A stretch of 64,000 nucleotides of DNA from an uncultured Opitutia bacterium (lineage in GTDB: Bacteria > Verrucomicrobiota > Verrucomicrobiia > Opitutales > Opitutaceae): the NCBI GenBank assembly GCA_903877135.1, contig CAIRCN010000056.1, forward strand, positions 204,436-268,435. The letters are read 5' to 3'. Position 1 is the first letter of the stretch, and each line of letters begins with the position of its first letter. The notes beneath the pieces were generated by a model. It was not told the origin of the DNA, ran no database searches, and saw nothing but the letters and a program-made list of their open reading frames with translations. Both the position numbers and the translations under genes were made by a program. Below, one piece after another: positions 55,583 through 63,951 of the stretch.

Positions 55583-56473
55583 CTACTTGAGGGCACCAGC
55601 GGCACGGCGTAGTTCCCCGATGAAAACGGCGAGCGGTTTGTCATCGGCACGGTCCGCGCGAAAACCGGCGGCGATGCATAAGGGCTTGGGGGTGGCGGTC
55701 AGGATCTGTAGGCTCACCCGATTGGGAAAAAGCTTCGCCATGCGCGTGGCGACGAGGGCGACCCCGAGTCCCGATTCCACCGCGGCCAGCAGGCTGTCGG
55801 CACCATCATACTCGCCGGCGATCCTAGCCCGCAGACCATGCTCTTGTAGCCAGTCCGTGACGGTCTCCCAATACTCCGGATACTCGCGCTGGGAATATGC
55901 CAGCAGTGGTTCGCGGGCTACCTCGCCCGGTGTCACCCGTTGCTGCTGGGCCAGCCGATGACTGGTGCTCACCGCCAGCCTCCAGGGCGAGCGGGCGAGC
56001 GGCGCCCACTTCAAACCCCTCGTATCGAGGTTCCGCGCCACCGTCACCACCACGTCCAGCCTGTTGGCCTCAAGCCCAGCGAGCATTTCTCCGGTCGAAA
56101 GGTCAAACAGTTCGACCCGCGTCCCTGGGTGCGCCTGCGTAAAGTTCGCGACGGCGGATGACAGCAACCCGCTGGCCAGCGAGGGCGCGTAGCCGATCCG
56201 GAGCCGGCCGCCCACCGAGGAGGCGCGCACCCGTTCGAGCACTTGGTCCGCATGCTGGAGCATCTCGCGGGCTTCGCGCAGCATGATCTCGCCGGCGGGA
56301 GTCAGCTGCACCGAGTGCGCCCGCCGTTCGAGCAGGCACTGCCCGATCTCCTCCTCCAGCGCCTTGATCTGGCGGCTCAGCGCCGGCTGGGTCAGGAAGA
56401 TCTTTTGCGCAGCGCGACTGATGTTGCCCGTCTCGGCCACGGCGACGAAGTAACGCAGCTGTCGGAGTTCCAT
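55583..56473 (-). CDS. LysR-family transcriptional regulator
   Basis: 296 residues. The N-terminal winged HTH is the textbook form (MELRQLRYFVAVAETGNISRAA, then LSRQIKALEEEIG), followed by the effector domain (RLRIGYAPSLASGLL onward). It is divergent from the pirin gene with 81 bp between starts, so it probably controls pirin and doxX and represses itself. Confidence 0.95.
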   Translation of the reverse strand: MELRQLRYFVAVAETGNISRAAQKIFLTQPALSRQIKALEEEIGQCLLERRAHSVQLTPAGEIMLREAREMLQHADQVLERVRASSVGGRLRIGYAPSLASGLLSSAVANFTQAHPGTRVELFDLSTGEMLAGLEANRLDVVVTVARNLDTRGLKWAPLARSPWRLAVSTSHRLAQQQRVTPGEVAREPLLAYSQREYPEYWETVTDWLQEHGLRARIAGEYDGADSLLAAVESGLGVALVATRMAKLFPNRVSLQILTATPKPLCIAAGFRADRADDKPLAVFIGELRRAAGALK

Positions 56474-56480
56474 GCCTGCA

Positions 56481-56498
56481 CCATACCCGAAAGTATGG
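56481..56498. promoter_or_regulatory. Candidate LysR-type operator dyad
   Basis: CCATAC (56481-56486), six bases, GTATGG (56493-56498): a perfect 6+6 dyad 8 bp upstream of the LysR start and in the divergent gap with pirin. Spacing differs slightly from the classic T-N11-A site. Position supports a role in LysR binding. Confidence 0.55.
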
Positions 56499-56554
56499 CT
56501 CAGGCAAAGAACTCAGCATTGGCCGATTTCGCGCCGGTGTGGCATACTGGTCCC

Positions 56555-57271
56555 ATGAAGACCACCGCCACCGACCTCACCGTCCGCCGCGCCGGCGAAC
56601 GCGGCCATGCCGACCATGGCTGGCTGAACTCCTTCCACTCATTCTCCTTCGCCGACTACCACGACCCCGCGCAGATGGGCTTCCGCTCGCTGCGCGTCAT
56701 CAACGATGACCGCGTGGCGCCCGGCCAGGGCTTCGGCACGCATCCGCACCGCGACATGGAAATCTTCAGCTACGTCCTCGCCGGCGCCCTCGCGCACAAG
56801 GATAGTCTGGGCAACGCTCGCATGCTCAAGCCGGGGCAGGTCCAGCTCATGAGCGCCGGCCGCGGCGTAACCCACAGCGAGTTCAACCCCTCGCCCAGCG
56901 AGCCCGCCCATTTCCTGCAAATCTGGATTCTCCCCCGTGAGCGCGGCCTCACCCCGAGCTACACCGAGTGGCACCCGGCCGCCGAGCACGCCGCCGCGCC
57001 GAAGGTCCTGCTCATCTCCCCTGAGGGCCGCGAAGGCTCCGCGACAATTCATCAGGACGCCGATGTCTACCGCATCCGCCTAACCACTGGTGAAACCGTC
57101 ACCCACGAGCTGAAATCCGGCCGCGGCGCCTGGCTGCAGGTTACCGATGGGACGCTGACCTTCAACGGGACCGAGCTTACCACCGGCGACGGCGCCAGCA
57201 CCGAGGCGCCCGGCAAACTCACCTTCACGGCAACGCGCCCGGTCGAGGCCATCCTCTTCGACCTGAAGTAA
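56555..57271 (+). CDS. Pirin-family protein (YhhW-like quercetinase type)
   Basis: 238 residues from ATG 56555 (the open frame upstream crosses the LysR gene). The cupin metal site is seen as HPHRDMEI (His63, His65) and HSEF (His107, Glu109), with the family start RRAGERGHADHGWLNSFHSFSF. Pirins bind Fe(II) and act as redox-linked regulators or quercetin dioxygenases. It is the first gene of a unit with a short peptide and doxX, divergent from LysR, a common arrangement. Confidence 0.95.
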   Translation: MKTTATDLTVRRAGERGHADHGWLNSFHSFSFADYHDPAQMGFRSLRVINDDRVAPGQGFGTHPHRDMEIFSYVLAGALAHKDSLGNARMLKPGQVQLMSAGRGVTHSEFNPSPSEPAHFLQIWILPRERGLTPSYTEWHPAAEHAAAPKVLLISPEGREGSATIHQDADVYRIRLTTGETVTHELKSGRGAWLQVTDGTLTFNGTELTTGDGASTEAPGKLTFTATRPVEAILFDLK

Positions 57272-57284
57272 TCGTCCCATCGTC

Positions 57285-57353
57285 ATGATCGCTCCCGTCC
57301 TCGTGCTCGCCATTCTCACCCTGCTAGTCGCTACCGAACCCGATCAGAAGTGA
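57285..57353 (+). CDS. Possible 22-residue membrane peptide
   Basis: ATG 57285 to TGA 57351-57353 encodes a single hydrophobic helix (APVLVLAILTLLVA) with an acidic C-terminus. No Shine-Dalgarno is clear. It lies between pirin and doxX on the same strand. It may be a true small membrane protein or chance; evidence is limited to composition and position. Confidence 0.3.
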   Translation: MIAPVLVLAILTLLVATEPDQK

Positions 57354-57429
57354 TCGCCTGCGCCGTCCGAGCGCCTCCGACAAAATTGAGAAAATAACTC
57401 TCCCCACTCTCTCCAACCCAAATCCAAAA

Positions 57430-57891
57430 ATGAAAATACTCCACCTCCTCCTCAAAACAGAAGACAGCGCCGCCCCGCTCCTAGCCCGACTCACCCTCGG
57501 CCTTGTCATGTTTCCCCATGGCGCCCAGAAGGCACTCGGCTGGTTCTGCGGCTACGGCTACACCGGCACCATGGGCTTCTTCACGGGCACGATGCACATC
57601 CCGGCTTTTTTCGCCTTTCTGGCGATCGCAGCCGAGTTCGCGGGTTCGCTCGCGTTAATCGCGGGGTTGGGTAGCCGCGTTGCGGCCTTCGGCATCGCCT
57701 CGGTGATGACGGTCGCCATCCTGACGACCCACGCCACAAACGGTTTTTTCATGAACTGGTTTGGCAACCAGAAAGGCGAGGGGTTTGAGTATCATCTGCT
57801 CGCCATCGGTCTCGCGCTGATCGTGCTGGTCTATGGTGCCGGCAAGGCCTCGCTGGATAATCTTCTGGCCCGCCGAGTCTCCTTAAACTGA
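57430..57891 (+). CDS. DoxX-family membrane protein
   Basis: 153 residues with four hydrophobic segments and the family blocks LLARLTLGLVMFPHGAQKAL, FLAIAAEFAGSLALIAGLG and EYHLLAIGLALIVLV. DoxX-type proteins often sit with pirin or oxidoreductases in redox-stress units. It is the last gene of the pirin unit. Confidence 0.93.
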   Translation: MKILHLLLKTEDSAAPLLARLTLGLVMFPHGAQKALGWFCGYGYTGTMGFFTGTMHIPAFFAFLAIAAEFAGSLALIAGLGSRVAAFGIASVMTVAILTTHATNGFFMNWFGNQKGEGFEYHLLAIGLALIVLVYGAGKASLDNLLARRVSLN

Positions 57892-58332
57892 GCCGTCGAA
57901 GGAGCGGCTGGAGTGGGTTTGCGACCCTCGGAAAACTGATAGTCAGCGGGACGGCGGTGATTTCCGGGAGAATCCACGCCCCGTTGATCGTGAGAATCTA
58001 TGTCAGAAAAGACCCCGACCTAGAAGCTGAGGTTAGCATCCTCAGATAAACGTGCGGACACGCCAACTCGAAACCGAGTGTATTTCCTCTCTAAAACCAA
58101 GCGCATTTATCAAAACAGAGCGTCTTTTCCCACGAACATGCGCAGTTCGCGACGAAAATTCCCAAGTGGGACGGCACACTGGGGATGATTTTTCCCAGTG
58201 CAATCCTCGGTTAAAAATCAAGTGGCGGGGGCAGAGCCACTTGCCTGCCGCAGAGTGGCCGGCACTGCACATGCAGGGTGTAGGGCTCGCAGTCAATTTG
58301 TTCAAACAAACCAATCAACACGGAAAATCACC
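57892..58332 (+). other. Upstream region of hsp20 with two stem-loops; no gene
   Basis: 441 bp without a convincing gene. Two hairpins precede the heat-shock gene: CACTGGG (58177-58183) with CCCAGTG (58194-58200), and CAAGTGGC (58219-58226) with GCCACTTG (58236-58243), loop of nine. No CIRCE element is found. They could be a long structured 5' leader or a terminator of the DoxX unit plus leader. No regulator site is recognised. Confidence 0.5.
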
Positions 58333-58791
58333 ATGAGAATTGTTCGCTACACCTATCCTGCATACCGCAGCCTGGCCCCTGCGCTGGGCGGCTTTGTCCG
58401 TTCGCCGTGGACCGGTCTCGAGACTGAGATCGACCGGCTTTTCCAGACTACCCTCGCAGATTTGAGCGGCGGCGCGACCGACACGCGCTTCCCGGTCGAT
58501 CTTTACGAGGACAAGGATCACACCTTCGTCCGAGCCGAGCTTCCGGGCGTCAACCGCGAGGAAATCAATGTCGAGATGGTCGACGACTATTTGACCATCA
58601 CGGCGGTGCGCAAGACGCCGGCCGCCGAGGGTAAGGGCGAGGAGTCCTTCGCGCTCAGCCGCTCCGTCAGCATTCCGGAGGAGGTGCAGGCCGACAAAGT
58701 CAGCGCCGCCTACGAGAACGGCATCCTCACCGTCACGCTCCCGAAGCGCGAGGAGACCAAACCGAAGAAGATCACCGTCGCGGTGAAATGA
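58333..58791 (+). CDS. Small heat-shock protein (Hsp20/IbpA family)
   Basis: 152 residues from ATG 58333. The alpha-crystallin domain (about 55-145) contains FPVDLYEDKDHTFVRAELPGV and ends with the family's AAYENGILTVTLPKRE and IxV tail (KKITVAVK). The N-terminus (residues 1-40) is the hydrophobic arm. It holds unfolded proteins as oligomers without ATP. A second, divergent copy follows 68 bp later. Confidence 0.95.
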   Translation: MRIVRYTYPAYRSLAPALGGFVRSPWTGLETEIDRLFQTTLADLSGGATDTRFPVDLYEDKDHTFVRAELPGVNREEINVEMVDDYLTITAVRKTPAAEGKGEESFALSRSVSIPEEVQADKVSAAYENGILTVTLPKREETKPKKITVAVK

Positions 58792-58859
58792 GCCACGACG
58801 CGGCCAGGCCCAAATTTCAACCTTCAATCACCAGATAAATTCCAAAGGAGAAAACCACC

Positions 58860-59264
58860 ATGTCACTCTTAAACACCATCGTTCCCTCGCTCACCCGCGT
58901 GCCGGCGCGTGCCGGCAATGGCACGGCCCGCGACTTGGGTCCGACCGTGAAACCGCACTATGAAATCAAGGAGACCGACGAAGCCTACGGCGTCACCGCC
59001 CACCTTCCCGGCGTCGCCAAGGACGGCCTGGAACTGACGGCTGAGACCGGCGAACTGCATATCGTCGGCCGCCGCGCATGGAAACATCCGGAAGGCTGGA
59101 CCTCGCTCTATCGCGAGTCGACCGACGCACCCTTTGAGTTGGTGCTCACGCACGACAATGCCATCGACGCGGAAAAAATTGCCGCGGAGCTACGCGACGG
59201 AGTGCTGCGCATCTCGCTGCCGAAGGCCGAGGCGGTGAAGCCGCGCAAGATCACGGTGAGCTGA
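58860..59264 (+). CDS. Second Hsp20-type protein, short and divergent
   Basis: 134 residues with a clear Shine-Dalgarno AAGGAG ten bases before the start. The alpha-crystallin core begins at YEIKETDEAYGVTAHLPGV and ends AAELRDGVLRISLPKAEAVKPRKITV, with an IxV-like tail. The N-terminal arm is shorter and different from the first copy, so the pair may form mixed oligomers. Cotranscription with the first copy is likely from the 68-bp gap. Confidence 0.93.
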   Translation: MSLLNTIVPSLTRVPARAGNGTARDLGPTVKPHYEIKETDEAYGVTAHLPGVAKDGLELTAETGELHIVGRRAWKHPEGWTSLYRESTDAPFELVLTHDNAIDAEKIAAELRDGVLRISLPKAEAVKPRKITVS

Positions 59265-59280
59265 GTCCCGCCGTTTTCCG

Positions 59281-59341
59281 CGGCCGCGTGGCGGCCGTTG
59301 ATCACTGCAGCCGCCGGGAGCCACACGGGTGGCCCCGGCGG
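59281..59341 (+). terminator. Two GC-rich hairpins after the hsp20 pair
   Basis: CGGCCGC (59281-59287) loop GTG, GCGGCCG (59291-59297) is a perfect 7-bp stem. A longer one at 59311-59341 pairs CCGCCGGG.GCCAC with GTGGC.CCGGCGG around loop ACGG. Only a short T-run follows (GTTT), so termination by the second hairpin is likely but not certain. Confidence 0.6.
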
Positions 59342-59421
59342 TTTGATGTCTGCTTTTCACTTTGTGCATTGCGGATTGCGGAACATACTGTGTGCGTTAA
59401 AAATAACGCTCTGTTTACCGC

Positions 59422-59664
59422 ATGGAAAAAACGAATCTCGCCGCACCGCGCGTCGTCACCGTCCGCGCCACGCCAATCGAACTCTGCCAATTCATCAAGT
59501 TTGGTGGCCTCGCCGAAAGCGGCGGCGCGGCCAAACAACTGATCGCCGAAGGTGGCGTGCGTCTCAACGGCGCCGTCGAGACACGCAAGGGCCGCAAGCT
59601 CGCTCCTGGCGACCAAGTCTGCGTCGGCGGCCAGACGCTCGTCGTCGCAGTAATGCCGCGCTGA
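59422..59664 (+). CDS. S4-domain RNA-binding protein (YbcJ-like)
   Basis: 80 residues. The S4 fold is seen as IELCQFIKFGGLAESGGAAKQLIAEGGVRLNGAVETRKGRKL, with the RNA-contact AKQLI and VRLNG. Length and motif match YbcJ-type single S4 proteins. The role is probably on ribosomal or other RNA. It is 18 bp upstream of the sulfurtransferase gene, same strand. Confidence 0.93.
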   Translation: MEKTNLAAPRVVTVRATPIELCQFIKFGGLAESGGAAKQLIAEGGVRLNGAVETRKGRKLAPGDQVCVGGQTLVVAVMPR

Positions 59665-59682
59665 ACCTCTGCGTTTTCCCCC

Positions 59683-60525
59683 ATGCTTGTCAGCCCCGCC
59701 ACCCTCGCCCTGCACTTACACGACCCCGCGTGGGTGATCTTCGACTGCCGCCACGACTTGGCGGACTTTGACAAGGGCGCGCGCCTCTATCGCGAGGGAC
59801 ACATCGCCGGCGCCCACTTCGCGTCCGTCGAGCGCGATCTCTCGGGCGAAAAGACCGGCGCCAACGGCCGCCACCCGTTGCCCGCGCAGAACGTATTTGC
59901 CGACTTCCTAGCGCAGCACGGCGTGTCGAATTCGTCCACCATCGTGGCCTACGACGACATCGGCGGACAATACGCCGCGCGCCTCTGGTGGATGGCCCGC
60001 TGGGTCGGCCTCACCGGCGGGGCCCTGCTTGACGGTGGCCTGCCAAAATGGATCGCCGACGGCCGACCGCTCGTGCGCGAGGTGCCGGTGCCCAAACCCG
60101 CCGCGTTGACCTGCCGGCCAGTCTCCTCGCTCGTCTGGACGGCGGACGACGTGCTCCGCCATGCCGGCGCACCTGACTTTGCGCTGATAGACGCGCGCAC
60201 CGCCGAGCGTTACCGCGGAGAGTTCGAGCCCATCGACCGCCTCGCCGGCCACATTCCCGCCGCGTTGAACCGGTTCTACAAATACAATCTCAACGCCGAC
60301 CTCACGCTTCGCCCCGCGGAGGAATTGAGGCGCGAGTTCACCGCGCTGCTCGCCCACCGGCGGCCCGAAAACACAGCCCACCAGTGCGGCTCCGGCATCA
60401 CGGCCTGCGCCAATCTCTTCGCGATGGAATACGCAGGCCTGCCCGGCTCGAAGCTCTACGCAGGCTCGTGGAGCGAGTGGATCGCCGACCCCGCGCGCCC
60501 GGTGGTCCCTCCCCGTCCGCGCTGA
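59683..60525 (+). CDS. sseA: Sulfurtransferase, SseA-like (3-mercaptopyruvate/thiosulfate)
   Basis: 280 residues made of two rhodanese domains. The C-terminal domain carries the catalytic loop HQCGSGITACANL, with Cys and the CGSGVTA-like form of 3-mercaptopyruvate sulfurtransferases rather than CRKGVT of thiosulfate ones. The end (LYAGSWSEWIADPARPV) is also typical of SseA. It moves sulfane sulfur to cyanide or thiols. It is 18 bp after the S4 gene. Confidence 0.9.
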   Translation: MLVSPATLALHLHDPAWVIFDCRHDLADFDKGARLYREGHIAGAHFASVERDLSGEKTGANGRHPLPAQNVFADFLAQHGVSNSSTIVAYDDIGGQYAARLWWMARWVGLTGGALLDGGLPKWIADGRPLVREVPVPKPAALTCRPVSSLVWTADDVLRHAGAPDFALIDARTAERYRGEFEPIDRLAGHIPAALNRFYKYNLNADLTLRPAEELRREFTALLAHRRPENTAHQCGSGITACANLFAMEYAGLPGSKLYAGSWSEWIADPARPVVPPRPR

Positions 60526-60577
60526 GGGTGAGAAAGGCCTCGTCTCGCCCGCTGGCGCCCAGTAGTTTTTAGCCAAC

Positions 60578-61231
60578 ATGCCCCAAGATCCCCACGCTAC
60601 TTTCGATCAAACCGTTTTGGACATGATTGAACACAGCCCGATCGGCGCTGTCCCGCACACCCCGGCTTATGTGGACGCGCTGGGCCGACTCTATGCCTCG
60701 CACCAGGCTTACGCCAGCGCAGATCACAAGGGCGGCCACGTCACCGCACGGTCGCTGACAAAGCTGCCATCGTTTTACGCCAGCAACCTTGACGATTTCA
60801 TGGCCGGCAAAATCGATACCGAAGCGCTGGAGACGAATGCCAGCATCTTCGACCGCTACGTGCAGTCGCTGCCCGCGGCCCAACGCACGAAGGCGGAAAG
60901 CCTCCGCCTCATGGTGGCCGGCAAACCCGCTCACCACCGCGCCAAACACGGCACCACCGCCGTCCACGATCCGCTGCACACACTGTTCCTCGTGCCGGGC
61001 ACCGGGCCGCATCCGGGCCTGCCGGGCAATTACCTGCACGGGTCGGTCTTCCATCTTGGCGCCGATGAAGCCTCCGGCTCCTGGGTGGTGCAGGTGCACG
61101 ACTGCGACGACGGGGCCGCGCTGTTTGACACCCCGACCCTGTCCGACGTTTTGGGGAAACTCCAAGAGCTGCTGGCCAGCGCGCCTTTTCATTTGAGCGA
61201 ACTGGAAGCTCTGGGCTTTCGGCCGAATTGA
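60578..61231 (+). CDS. Hypothetical protein of 217 residues, function unknown
   Basis: No family motif is recognised. The protein is soluble, His-rich in its second half (HHRAKHG, VHDPLHTLFLVPG, VVQVHDCDD), and has no signal or membrane segment. The start ATG 60578 is 52 bp after sseA. Codon use is typical of the window. Metal binding is possible from the histidines but not established. Confidence 0.7.
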   Translation: MPQDPHATFDQTVLDMIEHSPIGAVPHTPAYVDALGRLYASHQAYASADHKGGHVTARSLTKLPSFYASNLDDFMAGKIDTEALETNASIFDRYVQSLPAAQRTKAESLRLMVAGKPAHHRAKHGTTAVHDPLHTLFLVPGTGPHPGLPGNYLHGSVFHLGADEASGSWVVQVHDCDDGAALFDTPTLSDVLGKLQELLASAPFHLSELEALGFRPN

Positions 61232-61468
61232 TCGCCGTCCCGCTGTTTTGATCCGCGCGCGAACATCGCCTAGCCTAGGCATTATTCCATTAAGTCAACC
61301 GATGGGAATTCACTGTTTCTCGGAAGTAATATCCTTAAGAAGTGACAGTCAGCATTGGCCTCTTGTTTCCAAGAGAGCCGCAAAGCAATGTTGGGGCGCC
61401 ACGACTCCCTTGGATAAATCAGTTTGGCTTTTCACCTCTGCCCGGAATATTTCCGTCAGATTTTCATT

Positions 61469-62284
61469 GTGCCACCGCTCCTCTACGAATCCCACTGCCA
61501 CACACCGCTGTGCAAGCACGCCGTGGGTGAGCCAGTGGAGTATGCCGCCGAAGCGGAGGCGCGCGGACTGAAGGGGATTATCTTTACCTGTCACTGCCCG
61601 CTACCGGACGGTATCTCCGCCTCCGTGCGCATGGCACCAGAGCAATACGACCGCTACGTCGAGTTGGTGGCGGAGACCCGCGCGCAGTTCGCCGGCCGGG
61701 TCGATGTGCGTCTGGGGTTGGAGAGCGACTTTTATCCCGGTGTCGAGCCTTGGTTGCAGAAACTCCACGCCCGCACACCGCTGCACCATGTGCTTGGCTC
61801 CATTCACACGCAGGTTCCCGAATACCGTGACCGCTACTTTCGCGGCGACTGGTTCGACTACCAGCAGACGTATTTCGCACACCTCGCGCAAGCGGCCGAG
61901 ACCGGGCTCTACGACACTCTCGCGCACCCCGACCTCGTGAAAAACGAGGCGCCGGCACACTGGGATTTCGTGCGCATCCAACCGCACATCGAGCGCGCGC
62001 TCGACCGCATCGCGACGACGGGAGTGGCGATGGAGCTCAACACCAGCGGCGTGCAGAAGGCCATACCGGAGATCAACCCCGGCCCGCACATGCTTGCGCT
62101 CATCCGCGCCCGCGACATCCCAGTCGTGCTCGGCGCCGACGCGCACAGGCCCGGCCGCGTCGGCGACGGCTATGCCGCCGCGTTGCGCACCTTGCGGGAA
62201 CTTGGGTTTGCCGAGATCAGCTTCTTTCTCGACCGCCGCCGGCAGACCGTGCCGATCGCCACCGCGCTCGCCTCGTTGCGCTGA
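61469..62284 (+). CDS. PHP-family histidinol-phosphatase (HisJ/HisK type)
   Basis: 271 residues from GTG 61469. The PHP metal motifs are ESHCHTPLCKHA (HxH), a second set near FTCHCPLP, the Glu-containing GLESDFYPGVE, HVLGSIH, HPDLVK and the final GADAHRPGRVG. Length and pattern match HisJ-type histidinol phosphatases, which remove phosphate from histidinol-P in histidine synthesis. No his operon is nearby, so another phosphoester is possible. Confidence 0.85.
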   Translation: MPPLLYESHCHTPLCKHAVGEPVEYAAEAEARGLKGIIFTCHCPLPDGISASVRMAPEQYDRYVELVAETRAQFAGRVDVRLGLESDFYPGVEPWLQKLHARTPLHHVLGSIHTQVPEYRDRYFRGDWFDYQQTYFAHLAQAAETGLYDTLAHPDLVKNEAPAHWDFVRIQPHIERALDRIATTGVAMELNTSGVQKAIPEINPGPHMLALIRARDIPVVLGADAHRPGRVGDGYAAALRTLRELGFAEISFFLDRRRQTVPIATALASLR

Positions 62285-62481
62285 GCTTTCCCGCGCCTTG
62301 GTGGCTGGGCATTTCTTGTCCGGCGCCAACCGATGCGGTATCCGGTCAGGTGAGGAACTTTCCCAACCGTTAGCCGTGACTCTGTCTGCGGGCGGGGCGG
62401 TCACGGGCCTTGTTTCGCGCCCGGATCAGGTTAACGTTACGCAATCAGCGAACTGTTTCCCCATAGTCACAAGAACACCCC

Positions 62482-62751
62482 ATGAGCGCCATCAAACTCC
62501 ACCTCGAACAGGCAGAATACGACACGATTGTCCGTTACGCCGAGTCGCTCGGCGTCTCGCCCGCGGATGTGGCCTACACCGCTCTCAACCGCCTGATGCT
62601 CGTCTGTCACAGCCCCGAGGTTCACCAAGACATCGTCGAGACCCGCAACTGGCGGGCCCACAATCTCCCGTTGTGGAGCGACTCGGCCTGCTACGTGCAC
62701 GCCTACGAAGGTAAGCCCGACCAGCAGCCGACCCGGAGCCGTTACTGCTGA
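62482..62751 (+). CDS. Small protein with ribbon-helix-helix-like N-terminus
   Basis: 89 residues. The first half (IKLHLEQAEYDTIVRYAESLGVSPADVAYTALNRLM) looks like a ribbon-helix-helix or MetJ/Arc fold, as in antitoxins, with a Cys-His-containing tail (VCHSPEVHQDIV; WSDSACYVHAYEG). No toxin gene is next to it. DNA binding is a guess from fold resemblance. Gap to rlmN is 72 bp. Confidence 0.65.
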   Translation: MSAIKLHLEQAEYDTIVRYAESLGVSPADVAYTALNRLMLVCHSPEVHQDIVETRNWRAHNLPLWSDSACYVHAYEGKPDQQPTRSRYC

Positions 62752-62823
62752 ACGCCGGCCAGTCCCGGGTGAGCACGCGCAGTGTTGCCGCGGGCCCTTT
62801 CCGCGTTAGGGTAGCGCGCTTTC

Positions 62824-63945
62824 ATGGCCGCCGCTTCCGCTGATCTCTACGCTTTCACCCGCTCCGAACTCGACGGGTTGCTGGTCCGCTGGAGCCTCAG
62901 CCCGGTGCATGCCGCGCGCCTCTGGAACTATCTCTACCTTGAACTCGCCGCGTCCTTCGACGTGATGCCCGAGCTTCCGGAAAAAGTGCTCGCGCGGCTC
63001 CGCGCCGAGACGCATCTCGGCCTCCTGCCCATCGCGCTCGCATCCGACTCCACCGATGGTTTTACCCGTAAATACCTCCTGCAACTCGCCGACGGGGAAA
63101 AAATCGAGACCGTCCGGATGCGCTTCACCGGCCGCGTGACCGCCTGCATCAGCTCACAAGTCGGCTGCGCGATGGGCTGCGTGTTCTGCGCCACAGGTCA
63201 GATGGGGTTCACGCGCCACCTCACCGCCGGCGAAATCGTCGCTCAGGCCGTGCACGTCGCCCGCGCCCTCCGCCCATCCCCCGCAAAAATCGACGAGAAT
63301 ACATGCCACTTAATAGGTGACATTTCCCAGTGTGCGCAGCGGGCAGACGCGGCGCGCACCGGCGCGCGCCTCCGCAATATCGTGCTCATGGGCATGGGCG
63401 AGCCGCTGCACAACTATGACGCGGTGATGCACGCGGTCGACATCATGACCGACTCAGCCGGCCTCGCCGTCGCGGGGGAGCGCATCACACTCAGCACGGT
63501 CGGCGTCGTCCCCGGCATTTTGCGGCTCGCGGCGGATCGGCGCCCGCTGCACCTCGCCGTCTCGCTCCACGCCGCCACGCAGTCGGAGCGCGCCGCGCTC
63601 GTGCCCGCAGCAAAAAAATGGCCGCTCGACGAACTCATGGCCGCGTGCCGCGCCTACAGCGCGCAGACCGGCCGGCGCATCTTCTACGAGTGGACGCTGA
63701 TCGATGGGAGAAACGACTCGCCCGATCACGCCCGTGCTGTCGGCCGGCTGCTGCGCGGCTTGCCCGCGCAGGTCAACCTCATCCCGCTCAACCCCATCGC
63801 CGGCTACAGCGGCGCGCCGACGCACACCGTGGCCGCGAAGCATTTTCAACACATCCTTGCCACAGAGTTTCGGCTCCCAAGCACCGTCCGCCAGCGCCGC
63901 GGCCTCGACATCGCCGCCGGCTGCGGCCAACTCGCCGTGTTGTGA
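62824..63945 (+). CDS. rlmN: Dual-specificity rRNA/tRNA methyltransferase RlmN
   Basis: 373 residues. Radical-SAM cluster CAMGCVFCATGQMGF, then VLMGMGEPLHNYD and the C-terminal active-site Cys in the RRGLDIAAGCGQL end (CG-L) are typical. It methylates A2503 of 23S rRNA and A37 of tRNA. Between VARALRP and RLRNIVLMGMGEP it has about 20 residues more than E. coli RlmN (PAKIDENTCHLIGDISQCAQ), coded by markedly AT-richer DNA (about 63285-63335). Confidence 0.94.
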   Translation: MAAASADLYAFTRSELDGLLVRWSLSPVHAARLWNYLYLELAASFDVMPELPEKVLARLRAETHLGLLPIALASDSTDGFTRKYLLQLADGEKIETVRMRFTGRVTACISSQVGCAMGCVFCATGQMGFTRHLTAGEIVAQAVHVARALRPSPAKIDENTCHLIGDISQCAQRADAARTGARLRNIVLMGMGEPLHNYDAVMHAVDIMTDSAGLAVAGERITLSTVGVVPGILRLAADRRPLHLAVSLHAATQSERAALVPAAKKWPLDELMAACRAYSAQTGRRIFYEWTLIDGRNDSPDHARAVGRLLRGLPAQVNLIPLNPIAGYSGAPTHTVAAKHFQHILATEFRLPSTVRQRRGLDIAAGCGQLAVL

Positions 63946-63951
63946 GAGAGA

